From NCBI RefSeq assembly GCF_012650175.1, contig NZ_JAAILI010000080.1, positions 62,001-126,000 of the forward strand: a DNA stretch of 64,000 bases, given 5' to 3'. Made by a program: the position numbers and the translations under genes. The stretch's first letter is position 1, and the number at the start of each line of letters is the position of its first letter. Below the pieces are notes generated by a model, which ran no database searches, was not told the origin of the DNA, and saw only the letters and a list, made by a program, of their open reading frames with translations. The stretch comes from Sphingomonas sp. S2M10. Lineage in GTDB: Bacteria; Pseudomonadota; Alphaproteobacteria; Sphingomonadales; Sphingomonadaceae. Below, piece after piece: positions 34,308 through 43,508 of the stretch.

Positions 34308-34952
34308 TTGAATATCAGCCCTACCGAATTCGCGAGTCTGCTTTGTTCGCGCCTGTGCCATGACTTGTTGAGCCCGGTCGGAGCGCTCAACAACGGCCTG
34401 GAACTGCTTGCGGACGAACATGATCCGGAAATGCGCGCCCGCTGCCTGGAACTGCTGGCGGAAAGCGCGCGGGCCAGCGCCAACAAGCTGAAGTTCTTCC
34501 GTCTGGCCTTTGGCGCCGCCGGCGGATTCGGCGAAACGGTGGACACGCGCGAGGCGCAGGCCGCGCTGGAGGGGCTGTTCGGAGACAATCACCGCGTGAA
34601 GATCGGCTGGATGGTCGAGGAGCCGGTGATGGCCAAACAGGCGATCAAGGTGCTGCTCAACCTGGCGCTGATCGGCGGCGACGCGCTGGTCCGCGGCGGC
34701 CAGCTCGACATCGGCGCGGAGACCACCGACGGCACGATCGAGATCGTGATCCGCGCCGACGGTCCGCGCATTGTGCTCGACCCCGAACTGCGCGGCGCGC
34801 TGGCCGGGGGGCGCAAGGAAGTGCCGATCACGCCGCGCGCGGCGGCAGCGTTTCTGGCCCATGAGCTGGTCGTCCAGCATGGCGGCGCGCTGCAGGTGAG
34901 CCCGCCCGATTCCGAGGTGCTGCTGTTCGGGGCATCCTTCCCCGTCGGTTGA
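34308..34952 (+). CDS. chpT: Histidine phosphotransferase ChpT
   Basis: About 214 residues. In the CckA-ChpT-CtrA/CpdR relay this dimeric protein passes phosphate to cell-cycle regulators. The N-terminal helix has LLCSRLCHDLLSPVGALNNG, where the histidine is the phospho-acceptor. The C-terminal part is a degenerate kinase-like ATPase fold (KVLLNLALIGGDALVRGG) that does not bind ATP. I prefer the TTG at 34308, which has GGAG eight bases upstream; an ATG at 34251 would add a non-homologous 19-residue leader. Confidence 0.88.
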   Translation: MNISPTEFASLLCSRLCHDLLSPVGALNNGLELLADEHDPEMRARCLELLAESARASANKLKFFRLAFGAAGGFGETVDTREAQAALEGLFGDNHRVKIGWMVEEPVMAKQAIKVLLNLALIGGDALVRGGQLDIGAETTDGTIEIVIRADGPRIVLDPELRGALAGGRKEVPITPRAAAAFLAHELVVQHGGALQVSPPDSEVLLFGASFPVG

Positions 34953-34960
34953 GCCCGGCC

Positions 34961-36019
34961 TCAGCCCCGCTCGTACCAGCCGCGCGTGCGCTGCACGATC
35001 GCGACGACCGAAAGCATCACGGGCACCTCCACCAATACCCCGACCACGGTGGCAAGCGCGGCGCCGGAGCGCAGCCCGAACAGCGAGATGGCGGCGGCGA
35101 CCGCCAGCTCGAAGAAGTTGGACGCACCGATCAGCGCCGCCGGCGCCGCCACGCACCACGCGACGCCCAGCCGGCGCGACAGCCAATAGGCGATGCCTGC
35201 GTTCAGATAGACCTGCACGAGTATCGGTACGGCGATCAGCGCGATCACCAGCGGCTGGGCGAGGATCGCCGCGCCCTGGAAGCCGAACAGCAGCACCAGC
35301 GTCGCCAGCAAGGCGGCGAGCGAGAGCGGCGCAAGCGTGCCGAGCAGCCGGTCCAGTGAGGCCTGACCGCCACGCGCCAGCACTGCCCGACGCGCAAGCT
35401 GCGCCGCGATCACCGGCATGACGATATAGAGCAGGACCGAGAGGAGCAGCGTGTCCCAGGGCACGCTGACCGAAGCGACGCCGAGCAGCAGCCCGACCAG
35501 CGGCGCGAACAGGAACAGCATCAGCACGTCGTTGAGCGCGACCTGGGAAAGCGTGTAGGTCGGCTCGCCGTCGCAAAGGTTCGACCAGACGAAGACCATC
35601 GCGGTGCAGGGCGCAGCGGCGAGGAGGATCAGCCCTGCGACATAACTGCCGATCTGGCCTGCCGGCAGCAAAGGCGCGAACAGGTGGGCGAGAAAGAAGG
35701 TGCCGAGCAGTGCCATGGAGAAGGGCTTCACCGCCCAGTTGACGAACAGCGTCACGGCGACGCCCTTCCAGTGCCGTCGCACCGAGCCGAGCGCGGTAAA
35801 GTCGATCTTGAGCAGCATCGGCACGATCATCAGCCAGATCAGGGCCGCGACGACAAGGTTGACCCTGGCCAGCTCCGCGCCGGCGATGACGACGAAGGGG
35901 CCGGGCAGCAGCTGGCCCAGCCCGATGCCGGCGACGATGCACAGCGCCACCCAGAGCGACAGATAGCGTTCGAACCTGCCCATGGCGGGCCGGGCGGGTG
36001 CGGGCGTGGCCGTCGCCAT
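34961..36019 (-). CDS. acr3: ACR3-family arsenite efflux transporter
   Basis: The 352-residue inner-membrane permease with ten predicted helices extrudes arsenite. It shows the conserved ILLAAAPCTAMVFVWSNLCD with the catalytic cysteine, and IGASNFFELAVAAAISLFG. It is the last gene of arsR-arsC-acr3 and its ATG overlaps the arsC stop (TGATG). A 37-residue upstream reading is rejected. Confidence 0.94.
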   Translation of the reverse strand: MATATPAPARPAMGRFERYLSLWVALCIVAGIGLGQLLPGPFVVIAGAELARVNLVVAALIWLMIVPMLLKIDFTALGSVRRHWKGVAVTLFVNWAVKPFSMALLGTFFLAHLFAPLLPAGQIGSYVAGLILLAAAPCTAMVFVWSNLCDGEPTYTLSQVALNDVLMLFLFAPLVGLLLGVASVSVPWDTLLLSVLLYIVMPVIAAQLARRAVLARGGQASLDRLLGTLAPLSLAALLATLVLLFGFQGAAILAQPLVIALIAVPILVQVYLNAGIAYWLSRRLGVAWCVAAPAALIGASNFFELAVAAAISLFGLRSGAALATVVGVLVEVPVMLSVVAIVQRTRGWYERG

Positions 36020-36447
36020 CAGCCGATCCGCGCGCCCGATGCGTCGATCACCGGCGCGCCGTCTTCCTTGGCGAAGGCGCCCTGCTGACGCGCGGGCAGC
36101 AGATCCAGCACCCGCTCCGACGGGCGGCACAGCGCAACGCCGAGCGGCGTCACCACCAGCGGACGATTGATCAGGATCGGATGCGCCAGCATCGCATCGA
36201 GCAGCGCATCGTCGCCGAGTGCCTTATCGTCGAGGCCGAGCGCTGCATGGGGCGTGCCCTTCTCGCGCAGCAGGTCGTGCGGGGTGAGCCCGGCGCGGGC
36301 GATAAGCTGGACGAGAAGCGCCCGGGCGGGCGGCGTCTTCAGATATTCGATCACATGCGGTTCGATGCCTGCGTTGCGGATCATCGCCAGCGCGTTGCGC
36401 GAGGTGCCGCAATCCGGATTGTGGTAGATCACGACATCGCTCGTCAT
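36019..36447 (-). CDS. arsC: Arsenate reductase ArsC (glutaredoxin-linked type)
   Basis: The 142-residue protein reduces arsenate to arsenite for export. It has YHNPDCGTSRNALAMI with the active cysteine (near residue 12). RPLVVTPLGVALCRPSERVL carries the arginines that bind the oxyanion. It follows arsR by 10 bases and overlaps acr3. Confidence 0.94.
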   Translation of the reverse strand: MTSDVVIYHNPDCGTSRNALAMIRNAGIEPHVIEYLKTPPARALLVQLIARAGLTPHDLLREKGTPHAALGLDDKALGDDALLDAMLAHPILINRPLVVTPLGVALCRPSERVLDLLPARQQGAFAKEDGAPVIDASGARIG

Positions 36448-36457
36448 GCGGGTTCCT

Positions 36458-36787
36458 TCAGCAGCAGGCGAGATCGGTGAGCAGCGGCGCGCACAGCTCG
36501 GCACGGCCCTCGCAGCAGTCGCGGGCGAGGAACACCATCAGTCTTCGCAGCCGATCGAGATCGGCGCGCTGGACGAAATGGCGTCCCTGCTTCTCGGCGC
36601 CCACGAGACCGGCACGCGCAAGCACGGCAAGATGGGTGGAGAAGGTGCTCTGGGGCAGCCCGATCGCGTCGGCGAGCGCTCCGGTGGCGAGGCCATCGGG
36701 GGCGTGGCGCACCAGCAGTCGAAAGGTTGCCAGCCGTGTCGGGTGGGCGAGGGCGGCGAGTGCAGCGAGGGCGTCCTGCTCGGTCAT
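36458..36787 (-). CDS. arsR: ArsR-family metalloregulator of the arsenic operon
   Basis: Winged-helix repressor of 109 residues with ALAALAHPTRLATFRLLVRH at the N-terminus and DAIGLPQSTFSTHLAVLARA as the recognition helix. A cysteine pair, FLARDCCEGRAELC, near the C-terminus may bind As(III), and a CC pair ends the protein. I chose ATG 36787; an upstream 14-residue reading runs into the operator sequence. Two inverted repeats lie just before it. Confidence 0.88.
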   Translation of the reverse strand: MTEQDALAALAALAHPTRLATFRLLVRHAPDGLATGALADAIGLPQSTFSTHLAVLARAGLVGAEKQGRHFVQRADLDRLRRLMVFLARDCCEGRAELCAPLLTDLACC

Positions 36788-36834
36788 GCATCGGTAATAA
36801 CCGATGCGATCCGATGCCGCAATATGCATCGGAT
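36788..36834 (-). promoter_or_regulatory. ArsR operator pair
   Basis: GCATCGGT-AATA-ACCGATGC (36788-36807) is a perfect inverted repeat touching the start codon. ATCCGATGC (36809-36817) and GCATCGGAT (36826-36834) form a second one with nine-base arms. All halves share the CCGATGC/GCATCGG core. This fits ArsR autorepression. Confidence 0.65.
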
Positions 36835-36918
36835 TAAGCCGATGTGTTTTCGGCGGCAGCTAACCCGGAATTAACCCTCGACCGCCATGGTGGCCCCGGA
36901 AATTTCCACCGGGGCCCC

Positions 36919-39237
36919 ATGGACGACCTGCTGCAGGACTTCATCGCCGAGACGCGCGAGACGCTCGAGGCGCTTTCGGGCGAGATCGTCGCCTGGGAGT
37001 CGCAGCCCGACGACCGGGCGCGGCTCGATGCCATCTTTCGCTTCGTCCACACCGTGAAGGGCAGCTGCGGCTTTCTCGACCTGCCCCGGCTGGAGCGGCT
37101 GGCGCATGCCGCCGAGGACGTGCTGGCGCAGGTGCGCGACGGCGCGCGGGTGCCGGATCGGGCGCTGGTCAACGCGGTGCTCGCGGTGGTGGACCGGATC
37201 GGCGAGATCGTCGAGGCGATCGATGCCGGCGCCGCCCTCGACGACAGCGGCGAGGAATTGCTGATCGCGGCGCTTGCCGAGGGGTCGGACGAGATCCTCC
37301 TGCCGTCGCCGGTGGCGCAGCGCGCGCCCTCGCGCAGCGTACGGCTCGGCGTCGACCTGCTCGACCGGATGATGAGCGGCATGTCGGAGATGGTGCTGGC
37401 GCGCAACGAGCTCGCCCGCCGATTGCGGGTGGGGGACATCGATCCCGCCGTGGAAGCGGCGCTGGAGCGGCTTTCGCTCACCGTCGGCGAGATGCGCGAT
37501 ACCGTGACGCGCACCCGCATGCAGAAGATCGATGCGCTCTTCTCGCCGCTGCCGCGCATGGTGCGCGATACCGCGGCGGGTCTCGGCAAGTCGGTGGCGC
37601 TGCATATCGACGGCTCCGACGTCGAACTGGACCGCGAGATGATCGAGGTGATGCGCGATCCGCTGGTCCACATCATCCGCAACGCGATTGATCATGGCAT
37701 CGAGGCGCCGGCCGAGCGCCGTGCCGCCGGCAAGCGCGACGTCGGGCGACTGTCGGTCTCGGCGCGGCAATCGGGCAACCAGATCATCGTCGAGATCGCC
37801 GATGACGGGCGCGGCGTGAATGTCGAGCGGCTGATCCAGAAGCTGGCCGCCAGCGGCGTCCGCACCGAGCGCGACCTGCATGCGCTGTCCGACGCCGCCA
37901 AGCTGGAGCTGATGTTCCATCCCGGCCTGTCGAGCAAGGACACGGTGTCCGAAATCAGCGGTCGCGGCGTCGGCATGGACGTGGTGAAGGCGAGCATCGA
38001 CCAGATCGGCGGCCGGGTGGAGCTGGACAACATTCCCGGCAAGGGGCTGCGCATCGCCATCCATGTGCCGCTGACGCTGTCGATCATCTCGGCGATCATC
38101 GTCGGCGCGGGCAGGCAGCGCTTCGCGATCCCGCGCCAGTCGATCGAGGAAATCGTCAGCGAGCGCGGCGAGGCAATCCGGATCGACCAGCTGGGCGGCA
38201 CGCCCATCGCCACGGTCCGCGAGCGACGGATGCCGCTGCTCGATCTGGGCGGGCTGCTGGATCTGTGCCCCAACCGCGAGCAGCACGGGCCGCGGATGCT
38301 GGTGATCGTCGGCGCCGGCGCGGGAAGCTATGCGCTCGCGGTCGACGAGGTACTCGACAATGAGGAACTGGTGATCAAGCCGGCTTCGCCCGCGGTGATG
38401 GCGACGGGGATCTATGCGGGGCAGACGCTGCCCGATTCGGGCCTGCCGATGCTGCTGCTCGATTGCGCGGGCATGGCGCGGGCGGGCGGGCTAGATTTCA
38501 GCCGCGACCTGAGCGCGGCGTTCGGCGATGCGGCCGCCGATGCTGCGGCGCCGGGATTGCCGGCCCTGCTGTTCGACGATCTGGACGGCGTCCGCCGGGC
38601 AGTGCCGCTGGCGGCGGTGGATCGGGTGGAGAAGGTTTTCGCCGCGCAGGTGCAGCTCGCAGCGGGCAGCCATCGCCTGGCGATCGACGGGAGGATCGTG
38701 CCGCTGGCGATGCAGGGATCGCCGGATGGTCGCGAGCGGCTCAGCGTGCTGCGCCTGAAGGACGAGGATGCCGAAGTCGCCTACGCGATCCACGAGGCCA
38801 TCGAGATTGTGACCCTGCCCGCCGAGATCGCGCCCGCACGGACGCCGGGCGCGGCGATGGGCGTGGCGCTGGTCGAGGGCGAGCAGATCGAAGTGCTCGA
38901 CGTGCTGTGGGTGTTCGACACGCATGTCGATCGGGTAGCGGCAGCCGATGCGCCGCTCTGCCTTCTCGCGGGAGACAAGGACGGCTGGCTGGCGACCTTC
39001 GTGCGGCCGCTGCTGGAGAGCGCGGGCTATCGTGTGGCAGCGCGGCTCGAACCGGGCGAGGTGCCCACGGTGGTGCTGGCCGCCGACGCGGCGGAGCCGG
39101 TCCTGCCCGCGGCACCGGTGGTGCGCCTGCGCCGCCAGCGGCAGGCCGAGCCGGGCGACGACAGCGTCTATCGTTATGACCGTGCCGGGCTGCTCTTCGC
39201 GCTGGAGGCGCGGGTCGGCGCGCGGGGAGGACGCTGA
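36919..39237 (+). CDS. cheA: Chemotaxis histidine kinase CheA, with extra C-terminal domains
   Basis: The 772-residue kinase has the P1 phospho-acceptor His44 (FVHTVKGSCGF) and the dimerisation helices near 170-225. The ATPase has RNAIDHGIE, ADDGRGV and GRGVGMDVVKASIDQIGG. A CheW-like domain follows near 400-530. Beyond it lie a second CheW-like stretch (about 555-690) and a short degenerate receiver-like tail (LLAGDKDGWLATFVRPLLE). It heads cheA-cheW-cheY-cheB-cheR. No chemoreceptor or flagellar gene is in the window, so the process controlled is unknown. Confidence 0.93.
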   Translation: MDDLLQDFIAETRETLEALSGEIVAWESQPDDRARLDAIFRFVHTVKGSCGFLDLPRLERLAHAAEDVLAQVRDGARVPDRALVNAVLAVVDRIGEIVEAIDAGAALDDSGEELLIAALAEGSDEILLPSPVAQRAPSRSVRLGVDLLDRMMSGMSEMVLARNELARRLRVGDIDPAVEAALERLSLTVGEMRDTVTRTRMQKIDALFSPLPRMVRDTAAGLGKSVALHIDGSDVELDREMIEVMRDPLVHIIRNAIDHGIEAPAERRAAGKRDVGRLSVSARQSGNQIIVEIADDGRGVNVERLIQKLAASGVRTERDLHALSDAAKLELMFHPGLSSKDTVSEISGRGVGMDVVKASIDQIGGRVELDNIPGKGLRIAIHVPLTLSIISAIIVGAGRQRFAIPRQSIEEIVSERGEAIRIDQLGGTPIATVRERRMPLLDLGGLLDLCPNREQHGPRMLVIVGAGAGSYALAVDEVLDNEELVIKPASPAVMATGIYAGQTLPDSGLPMLLLDCAGMARAGGLDFSRDLSAAFGDAAADAAAPGLPALLFDDLDGVRRAVPLAAVDRVEKVFAAQVQLAAGSHRLAIDGRIVPLAMQGSPDGRERLSVLRLKDEDAEVAYAIHEAIEIVTLPAEIAPARTPGAAMGVALVEGEQIEVLDVLWVFDTHVDRVAAADAPLCLLAGDKDGWLATFVRPLLESAGYRVAARLEPGEVPTVVLAADAAEPVLPAAPVVRLRRQRQAEPGDDSVYRYDRAGLLFALEARVGARGGR

Positions 39238-39665
39238 TGGCGCAGCAGCTGTATCTGATCGCCGAGGTGGCAGGCCGTACCGTCGCGATCGATTCGGATC
39301 AGGTCGAATCGGTGGTGGATATCGGCGAGGTGACGGCGGTGCCGCGCGCGGCCAAGGCGGTACGCGGGCTGGCGGCGCTGCGCAGCCGCGTGGTGACGGT
39401 GGTGGATACCGAGGCCGCGCTGGGGCTGAACGGCTGCACGCTGGCGCGGCGGGCGGTGATCACGCAGATCGACGGGCACCATTATGCGATGCTGGTCGAT
39501 ACGCTGGAGGATGTGGCGCCCTTCGACCTGCGCCCGCTGGCCGGGGGAATCGCGCTGGAAGGCAGCTGGCGCGATGCGGCGCGCGGGCTGGTGGAACGCG
39601 GTGGTGAGCCGATCCTGGTCGTCGACCTCGCCGCACTGGTGCCGGCATCCGCGCTGCTTTCCTGA
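39237..39665 (+). CDS. cheW: Chemotaxis adaptor CheW
   Basis: The 142-residue coupling protein links receptors to CheA. It has a CheW-like beta fold with VAGRTVAIDSDQVESVVDIG at the start and VRGLAALRSRVVTVVDTEAAL later. It starts inside the cheA stop (TGATG). It is slightly shorter than the E. coli protein. Confidence 0.9.
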   Translation: MAQQLYLIAEVAGRTVAIDSDQVESVVDIGEVTAVPRAAKAVRGLAALRSRVVTVVDTEAALGLNGCTLARRAVITQIDGHHYAMLVDTLEDVAPFDLRPLAGGIALEGSWRDAARGLVERGGEPILVVDLAALVPASALLS

Positions 39666-39740
39666 ATGCGATTAACGCGACGCTTACACCTTCGCACGTA
39701 AAGTCGGATCTCAAAGACGCCTGCCAGGGGATCAGGGACC

Positions 39741-40106
39741 ATGAAGACGTGCCTCGTCGTGGACGATTCGAAAGTGATCCGGAAGGTTGCCCGGCACATC
39801 CTCGAAACCCTCGACTTCGAAGTTCGTGAGGCCGGCGACGGGCGCGAGGCGCTCGATTCCTGCCTGGCGACACCGCCCGACGTCGTGCTGCTCGACTGGA
39901 ACATGCCGGTGATGAGCGGCATGGACTTCCTGCGTGCGCTCCGCAACTCGGGCCTCGAGCAGCGGCCCAAGGTGGTGTTCTGCACCACCGAGAACGGCAT
40001 GGCCTATATCCGCGCGGCGATCGAGGCCGGGGCGGACGAATATGTCATGAAGCCGTTCGATCGCGAGACGCTGGAAAGCAAGCTGCAGATCGTCGGCGTC
40101 GCCTGA
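39741..40106 (+). CDS. cheY: Response regulator CheY
   Basis: The 121-residue single-domain receiver has the acidic pair in VVDDSK, phospho-acceptor Asp52 (LLDWNMPVMSG), the conserved Thr in CTTEN and Lys104 (MKPFD). It lies 75 bases after cheW and before cheB. Confidence 0.95.
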   Translation: MKTCLVVDDSKVIRKVARHILETLDFEVREAGDGREALDSCLATPPDVVLLDWNMPVMSGMDFLRALRNSGLEQRPKVVFCTTENGMAYIRAAIEAGADEYVMKPFDRETLESKLQIVGVA

Positions 40107-40131
40107 CCTCCTTCCGCCGGAGCGCGCGCGC

Positions 40132-41220
40132 GTGACGAGCCTGCCATCCCCCCATCCGCTCGATCCGCCGAACGGCCCCGCCACCGGGCGCGTGCTGATC
40201 GTCGACGATTCGGTCGTCGCGCGTTCGGTGCTCAGCCGGATGATCGAGGGTACCCGCCGCTTCCGCGTCGTCGCCGCGTTGAGCGAGGCACGGGCGGCGC
40301 TGGATTATCTCGCGCGCGAGACGGTCGACATCATCCTGCTCGACATCGCGATGCCCGGCATCGACGGCCTCACCGCGCTGCCCGACGTGGTCGCAGCGGG
40401 CAAGGGTGCGAAGGTGCTGATCGTGTCCTCCTCGGCGGACGAAGGCGCCGCGACGACGCTGCAGGCGCTGGCGCTGGGTGCGGCCGATACGCTGGTGAAG
40501 CCCGGCGTCGGCGCGTTCGGCGGCCGCTTCGCCGAGGTGCTGGAGGAGCGGCTGGCCAAGCTGTTCGACATGCCGGGGGATGCCGTCATATGCGCCGCGG
40601 CCCCGTCCCCGCGTCCGATGAGCGCGGGCGCCCATATCCAGCTCGATCCCTTCCATATCGTCGCGATCGGCGCCTCGACCGGCGGCATTCACGCGCTCAG
40701 CCAGCTGTTCCGCCAGATCCCGGCGAGCTTCCAGCAACCGATCCTGGTCACCCAGCATCTCCCGCCCAGCTTCATGAGCTATTTCGCGACCCAGCTTGCG
40801 CTGCTCGGCAGCCGGCCCTGCGACGTGGCGACCGATCGGATGCGGATCCGGCCGGGCCGCATCGTGATCGCGCCGGGCGAGGCGCATCTGAAGGTCGTCC
40901 GCACCTCGGAAGGCGCGGCGATCCGATTGAGCACCGAATGGGCGCGCAGCGGCTGCATGCCCTCGGTGGACCCGATGTTCGACAGCGTAGCGGAGGTGTT
41001 CGGCGCCCGCGCGCTGGGCGTGGTGTTGAGCGGCATGGGCCGGGACGGCTGCGACGGGGCAGGCCGACTGGTCGAAGCCGGCGCCAAGGTGCTGGTGCAG
41101 GACCAGGCCACCTCCGTGGTGTGGGGCATGCCCGGCGCGGTGGCGACGGCGGGACGGGCAAGCGCGGTGCTGCCGCCGGAAGAAATCGGCCGATTGATCG
41201 GCAGGGGAAGCGGGCGATGA
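40132..41220 (+). CDS. cheB: Chemotaxis protein-glutamate methylesterase CheB
   Basis: The 362-residue protein has an N-terminal receiver with Asp71 (ILLDIAMPGIDGL) and a C-terminal methylesterase. The catalytic triad is visible as GASTGGIHAL (Ser, near 180), LVTQHLPPSFM (His) and GMGRDGCDG (Asp). It demethylates receptors to allow adaptation. The GTG start follows cheY by 25 bases, and its stop overlaps cheR. Confidence 0.94.
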   Translation: MTSLPSPHPLDPPNGPATGRVLIVDDSVVARSVLSRMIEGTRRFRVVAALSEARAALDYLARETVDIILLDIAMPGIDGLTALPDVVAAGKGAKVLIVSSSADEGAATTLQALALGAADTLVKPGVGAFGGRFAEVLEERLAKLFDMPGDAVICAAAPSPRPMSAGAHIQLDPFHIVAIGASTGGIHALSQLFRQIPASFQQPILVTQHLPPSFMSYFATQLALLGSRPCDVATDRMRIRPGRIVIAPGEAHLKVVRTSEGAAIRLSTEWARSGCMPSVDPMFDSVAEVFGARALGVVLSGMGRDGCDGAGRLVEAGAKVLVQDQATSVVWGMPGAVATAGRASAVLPPEEIGRLIGRGSGR

Positions 41221-42068
41221 TCGATACTATGACGCCCAGCGGCGGGGCGATGCAACTGATCGGCGCGCTGCTCGAGCAGCGCACCGGCCAGCAGATCGCC
41301 GCCAACCGCGCATGGCGGATCGAGACGGCGCTGAAGCCGGTGCTGCGCGAGCGCGGCCTGCCGAGCCTTGATGCGCTGGTGGGGCAGTTGCTCGGCGCGC
41401 GGACCGGCGAACTCGCGGATCAGGTGGTGGACGTGTTGCTCAACCAGGAGACCAGCTTCTTCCGCGACGTCGCGGTGCTCGACCAGATCGCGGCGGCGGC
41501 CGTCGCGGTGCAGGCCGAGGCGGGCAGCCGCCGCCTGCGCATCTGGTCCGCCGGCTGTTCGACCGGGCAGGAGCCGCTGTCGCTGGCGATGCTGTTTGCC
41601 GAGAAGTCGGCGGCCTTCCCGATGCCGCCGGAGATCGTGGCGACCGACGTTTCCGCCGCCGCGCTCGCCCGCGCCCGGGCCGGCCGCTATTCGCAGTTCG
41701 AGATCCAGCGCGGGCTGCCGGTGCGCCGGATGGTCGAGTGGTTCGATACCGAGGGGGGCGACTGGGTCGCGCGCCAGGAGCTGGTGCGCCGCATCCAGTT
41801 CCGCCAGCAGAACCTCACCGCCGATGCGCCGCCGCCGGGCAAGTTCGACATCATCCTGTGCCGCAATGTGATGCTCTACTTCTCGCCCCCGCTCCGTCGC
41901 CAGGTGTTCGACCGACTGGCGAGCGCGATCCAGCCGGGCGGGCTGCTGGTGCTGGGCGCGGGCGAGACGGTGATCGGGCTGACCGAGCATTTCACCCCCA
42001 GCGAGACGTTCCGCGGCTTCTACCGCGCCGCCGATCCGGATCATGCCCCGCTGGCCGCGTCCGCATAA
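41217..42068 (+). CDS. cheR: Chemotaxis protein methyltransferase CheR
   Basis: SAM-dependent methyltransferase for receptor glutamates, about 283 residues. It has NQETSFFRDVAVLD near 75, the SAM loop WSAGCSTGQEPLSLAM near 108, IVATDVSAAALARARAG and FDIILCRNVMLYFS. The ATG overlaps the cheB stop (ATGA). It is the last chemotaxis gene of the series. Confidence 0.94.
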   Translation: MIDTMTPSGGAMQLIGALLEQRTGQQIAANRAWRIETALKPVLRERGLPSLDALVGQLLGARTGELADQVVDVLLNQETSFFRDVAVLDQIAAAAVAVQAEAGSRRLRIWSAGCSTGQEPLSLAMLFAEKSAAFPMPPEIVATDVSAAALARARAGRYSQFEIQRGLPVRRMVEWFDTEGGDWVARQELVRRIQFRQQNLTADAPPPGKFDIILCRNVMLYFSPPLRRQVFDRLASAIQPGGLLVLGAGETVIGLTEHFTPSETFRGFYRAADPDHAPLAASA

Positions 42069-42109
42069 GCAGCGGATTGCCAGCGCCGATGCGCGCAGTA
42101 GAAGAACCC

Positions 42110-42811
42110 ATGACCAGCGGCCTGGAAATACACGACGCGCCATCGCCCAATTTCGGCGAACGTCTGTCCCCCGTCTCGATGATCGTGCTGCATTACACGG
42201 GCATGGAGAGCGGCGAGGCTGCGCTGGCCCGGTTGCGTGACCCGGAAGCGCAGGTCTCGGCGCATTATCTGATCGAGGAGGATGGCCGCATCTTCCGGCT
42301 GGTCGACGAAGGCAAACGCGCCTGGCATGCCGGGCGGGCGCACTGGCGCGGCATCGAGGACGTCAACTCGGCGTCCGTGGGCATCGAGATCGTCAATCCG
42401 GGCCACGAGTTCGGCTACCGGCCGTTCACCCCGGAACAGATGGGATCGCTGATCCCGCTGGTTGCGGACGTCAAGGAGCGCCACGGCATCACCCGCGGCA
42501 ACGTGGTCGGCCATTCCGACGTGGCGCCGGCGCGCAAGCAGGATCCCGGCGAATTGTTCAACTGGCATGCGCTGGCCCGCCTCCGGTTGGCGTTGCCCCG
42601 GCCGACGCGCAACCTGGTCGATCCCGGCTGGCCCGATGGCGGCTTCATGCTCGCGCTCGAGCGGTTCGGCTATGACGTGACCGATCCGGTGGCGGCGGTG
42701 ACCGCGTTCCAGCGACGGTTCCGCCCGGAGATGATCGACGGCGAGATCGACATGGAGTGCCGCTGCATCCTGCTCGCGCTGCTGCTGCCCCGCCCGCAGG
42801 GCGACGACTGA
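42110..42811 (+). CDS. N-acetylmuramoyl-L-alanine amidase (Amidase_2, AmpD-like)
   Basis: The 233-residue enzyme has the zinc residues in MIVLHYTGM (His near 25) and GHSDVAPARKQDP (His and Asp near 143-151). A C-terminal peptidoglycan-binding-like helical part (FGYDVTDPVAAVTAFQRRFR) follows. It likely cleaves anhydro-muropeptides during recycling, matching nagZ in this window. No signal peptide is evident. ATG 42089 is an alternative start. Confidence 0.9.
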   Translation: MTSGLEIHDAPSPNFGERLSPVSMIVLHYTGMESGEAALARLRDPEAQVSAHYLIEEDGRIFRLVDEGKRAWHAGRAHWRGIEDVNSASVGIEIVNPGHEFGYRPFTPEQMGSLIPLVADVKERHGITRGNVVGHSDVAPARKQDPGELFNWHALARLRLALPRPTRNLVDPGWPDGGFMLALERFGYDVTDPVAAVTAFQRRFRPEMIDGEIDMECRCILLALLLPRPQGDD

Positions 42812-42898
42812 GCCGAATCGCTCTCCGCTAACCATGATTGGTTACGGAATGATAAGCGGAATCTGGTGAGGTGCGCGCCGGAGGTACTGACGGTGAGC

Positions 42899-43468
42899 AT
42901 GTCGATTCGCGCTGCAATGGCACCGATGGGCCCGGTGCATGTCCGCCTGACGGGATTGGTTCGTGGCGACGACAAGGGGCCGGGCATCGGCATCGTCAAC
43001 GCCCCCACCGCCGCCGAGGCGACGGCCGAGCTTCACCGCGTGGCGCGCGTCGCCGGTGCGGACAAGGTGGTGAGCGTCGCATCCGACTATCGTCGCGCCG
43101 CGCTCGCCGGAGGCACGACCAGCACGCAGTGGCGGATCGAAGTGCAGGCCTGGGGTACCGCCATGGCACCGACAAAGGTCGAGCCGAGCGAGCCGCCCGA
43201 GGAACAGCGCGCGCAGGAAGCCGACAAGGCGAAGGACCGGGCCAAGGACCAGGACGCCGCCAAGCAGGCGCAGGACGCGCGCCCCGATGCACAGGATTCG
43301 GCCGCGCAGTTGGCCGTGCGGGAAACCGCCACTTCGGAACAGGCTTCCGCTTCGCGTGCCGAGGCGTCGCCGCAAGCTGCGGCGCCCGCGCCCGGCATCG
43401 AGTCGGTGACGGTGACCACCGGCGACCCGATGCCTTCGCCGAACGCCCCTGCTCCCGCGCAGCGCTGA
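42899..43468 (+). CDS. Hypothetical protein with weak heavy-metal-binding-like domain
   Basis: The protein has about 189 residues (GTG 42866 would add 11). The N-terminal part, with ELHRVARVAGADKVVSVASD and then WRIEVQAWGTAMA, loosely resembles YbjQ-type heavy-metal-binding domains; this is a weak match. The C-terminal 85 residues are an Ala/Gln/Glu-rich low-complexity tail. It lies before the RNase P RNA gene. Function is unknown. Confidence 0.5.
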   Translation: MSIRAAMAPMGPVHVRLTGLVRGDDKGPGIGIVNAPTAAEATAELHRVARVAGADKVVSVASDYRRAALAGGTTSTQWRIEVQAWGTAMAPTKVEPSEPPEEQRAQEADKAKDRAKDQDAAKQAQDARPDAQDSAAQLAVRETATSEQASASRAEASPQAAAPAPGIESVTVTTGDPMPSPNAPAPAQR

Positions 43469-43508
43469 ACCGCTTGCGCAGCGGCGCGAAGCCGCTAGAG
43501 CGGACCTC

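Noticed and set aside
34008..35942. Very long minus-strand open frame over chpT and acr3
   Set aside because: It covers chpT on the plus strand and the acr3 transporter in another frame; it lacks family motifs and is a GC artefact.
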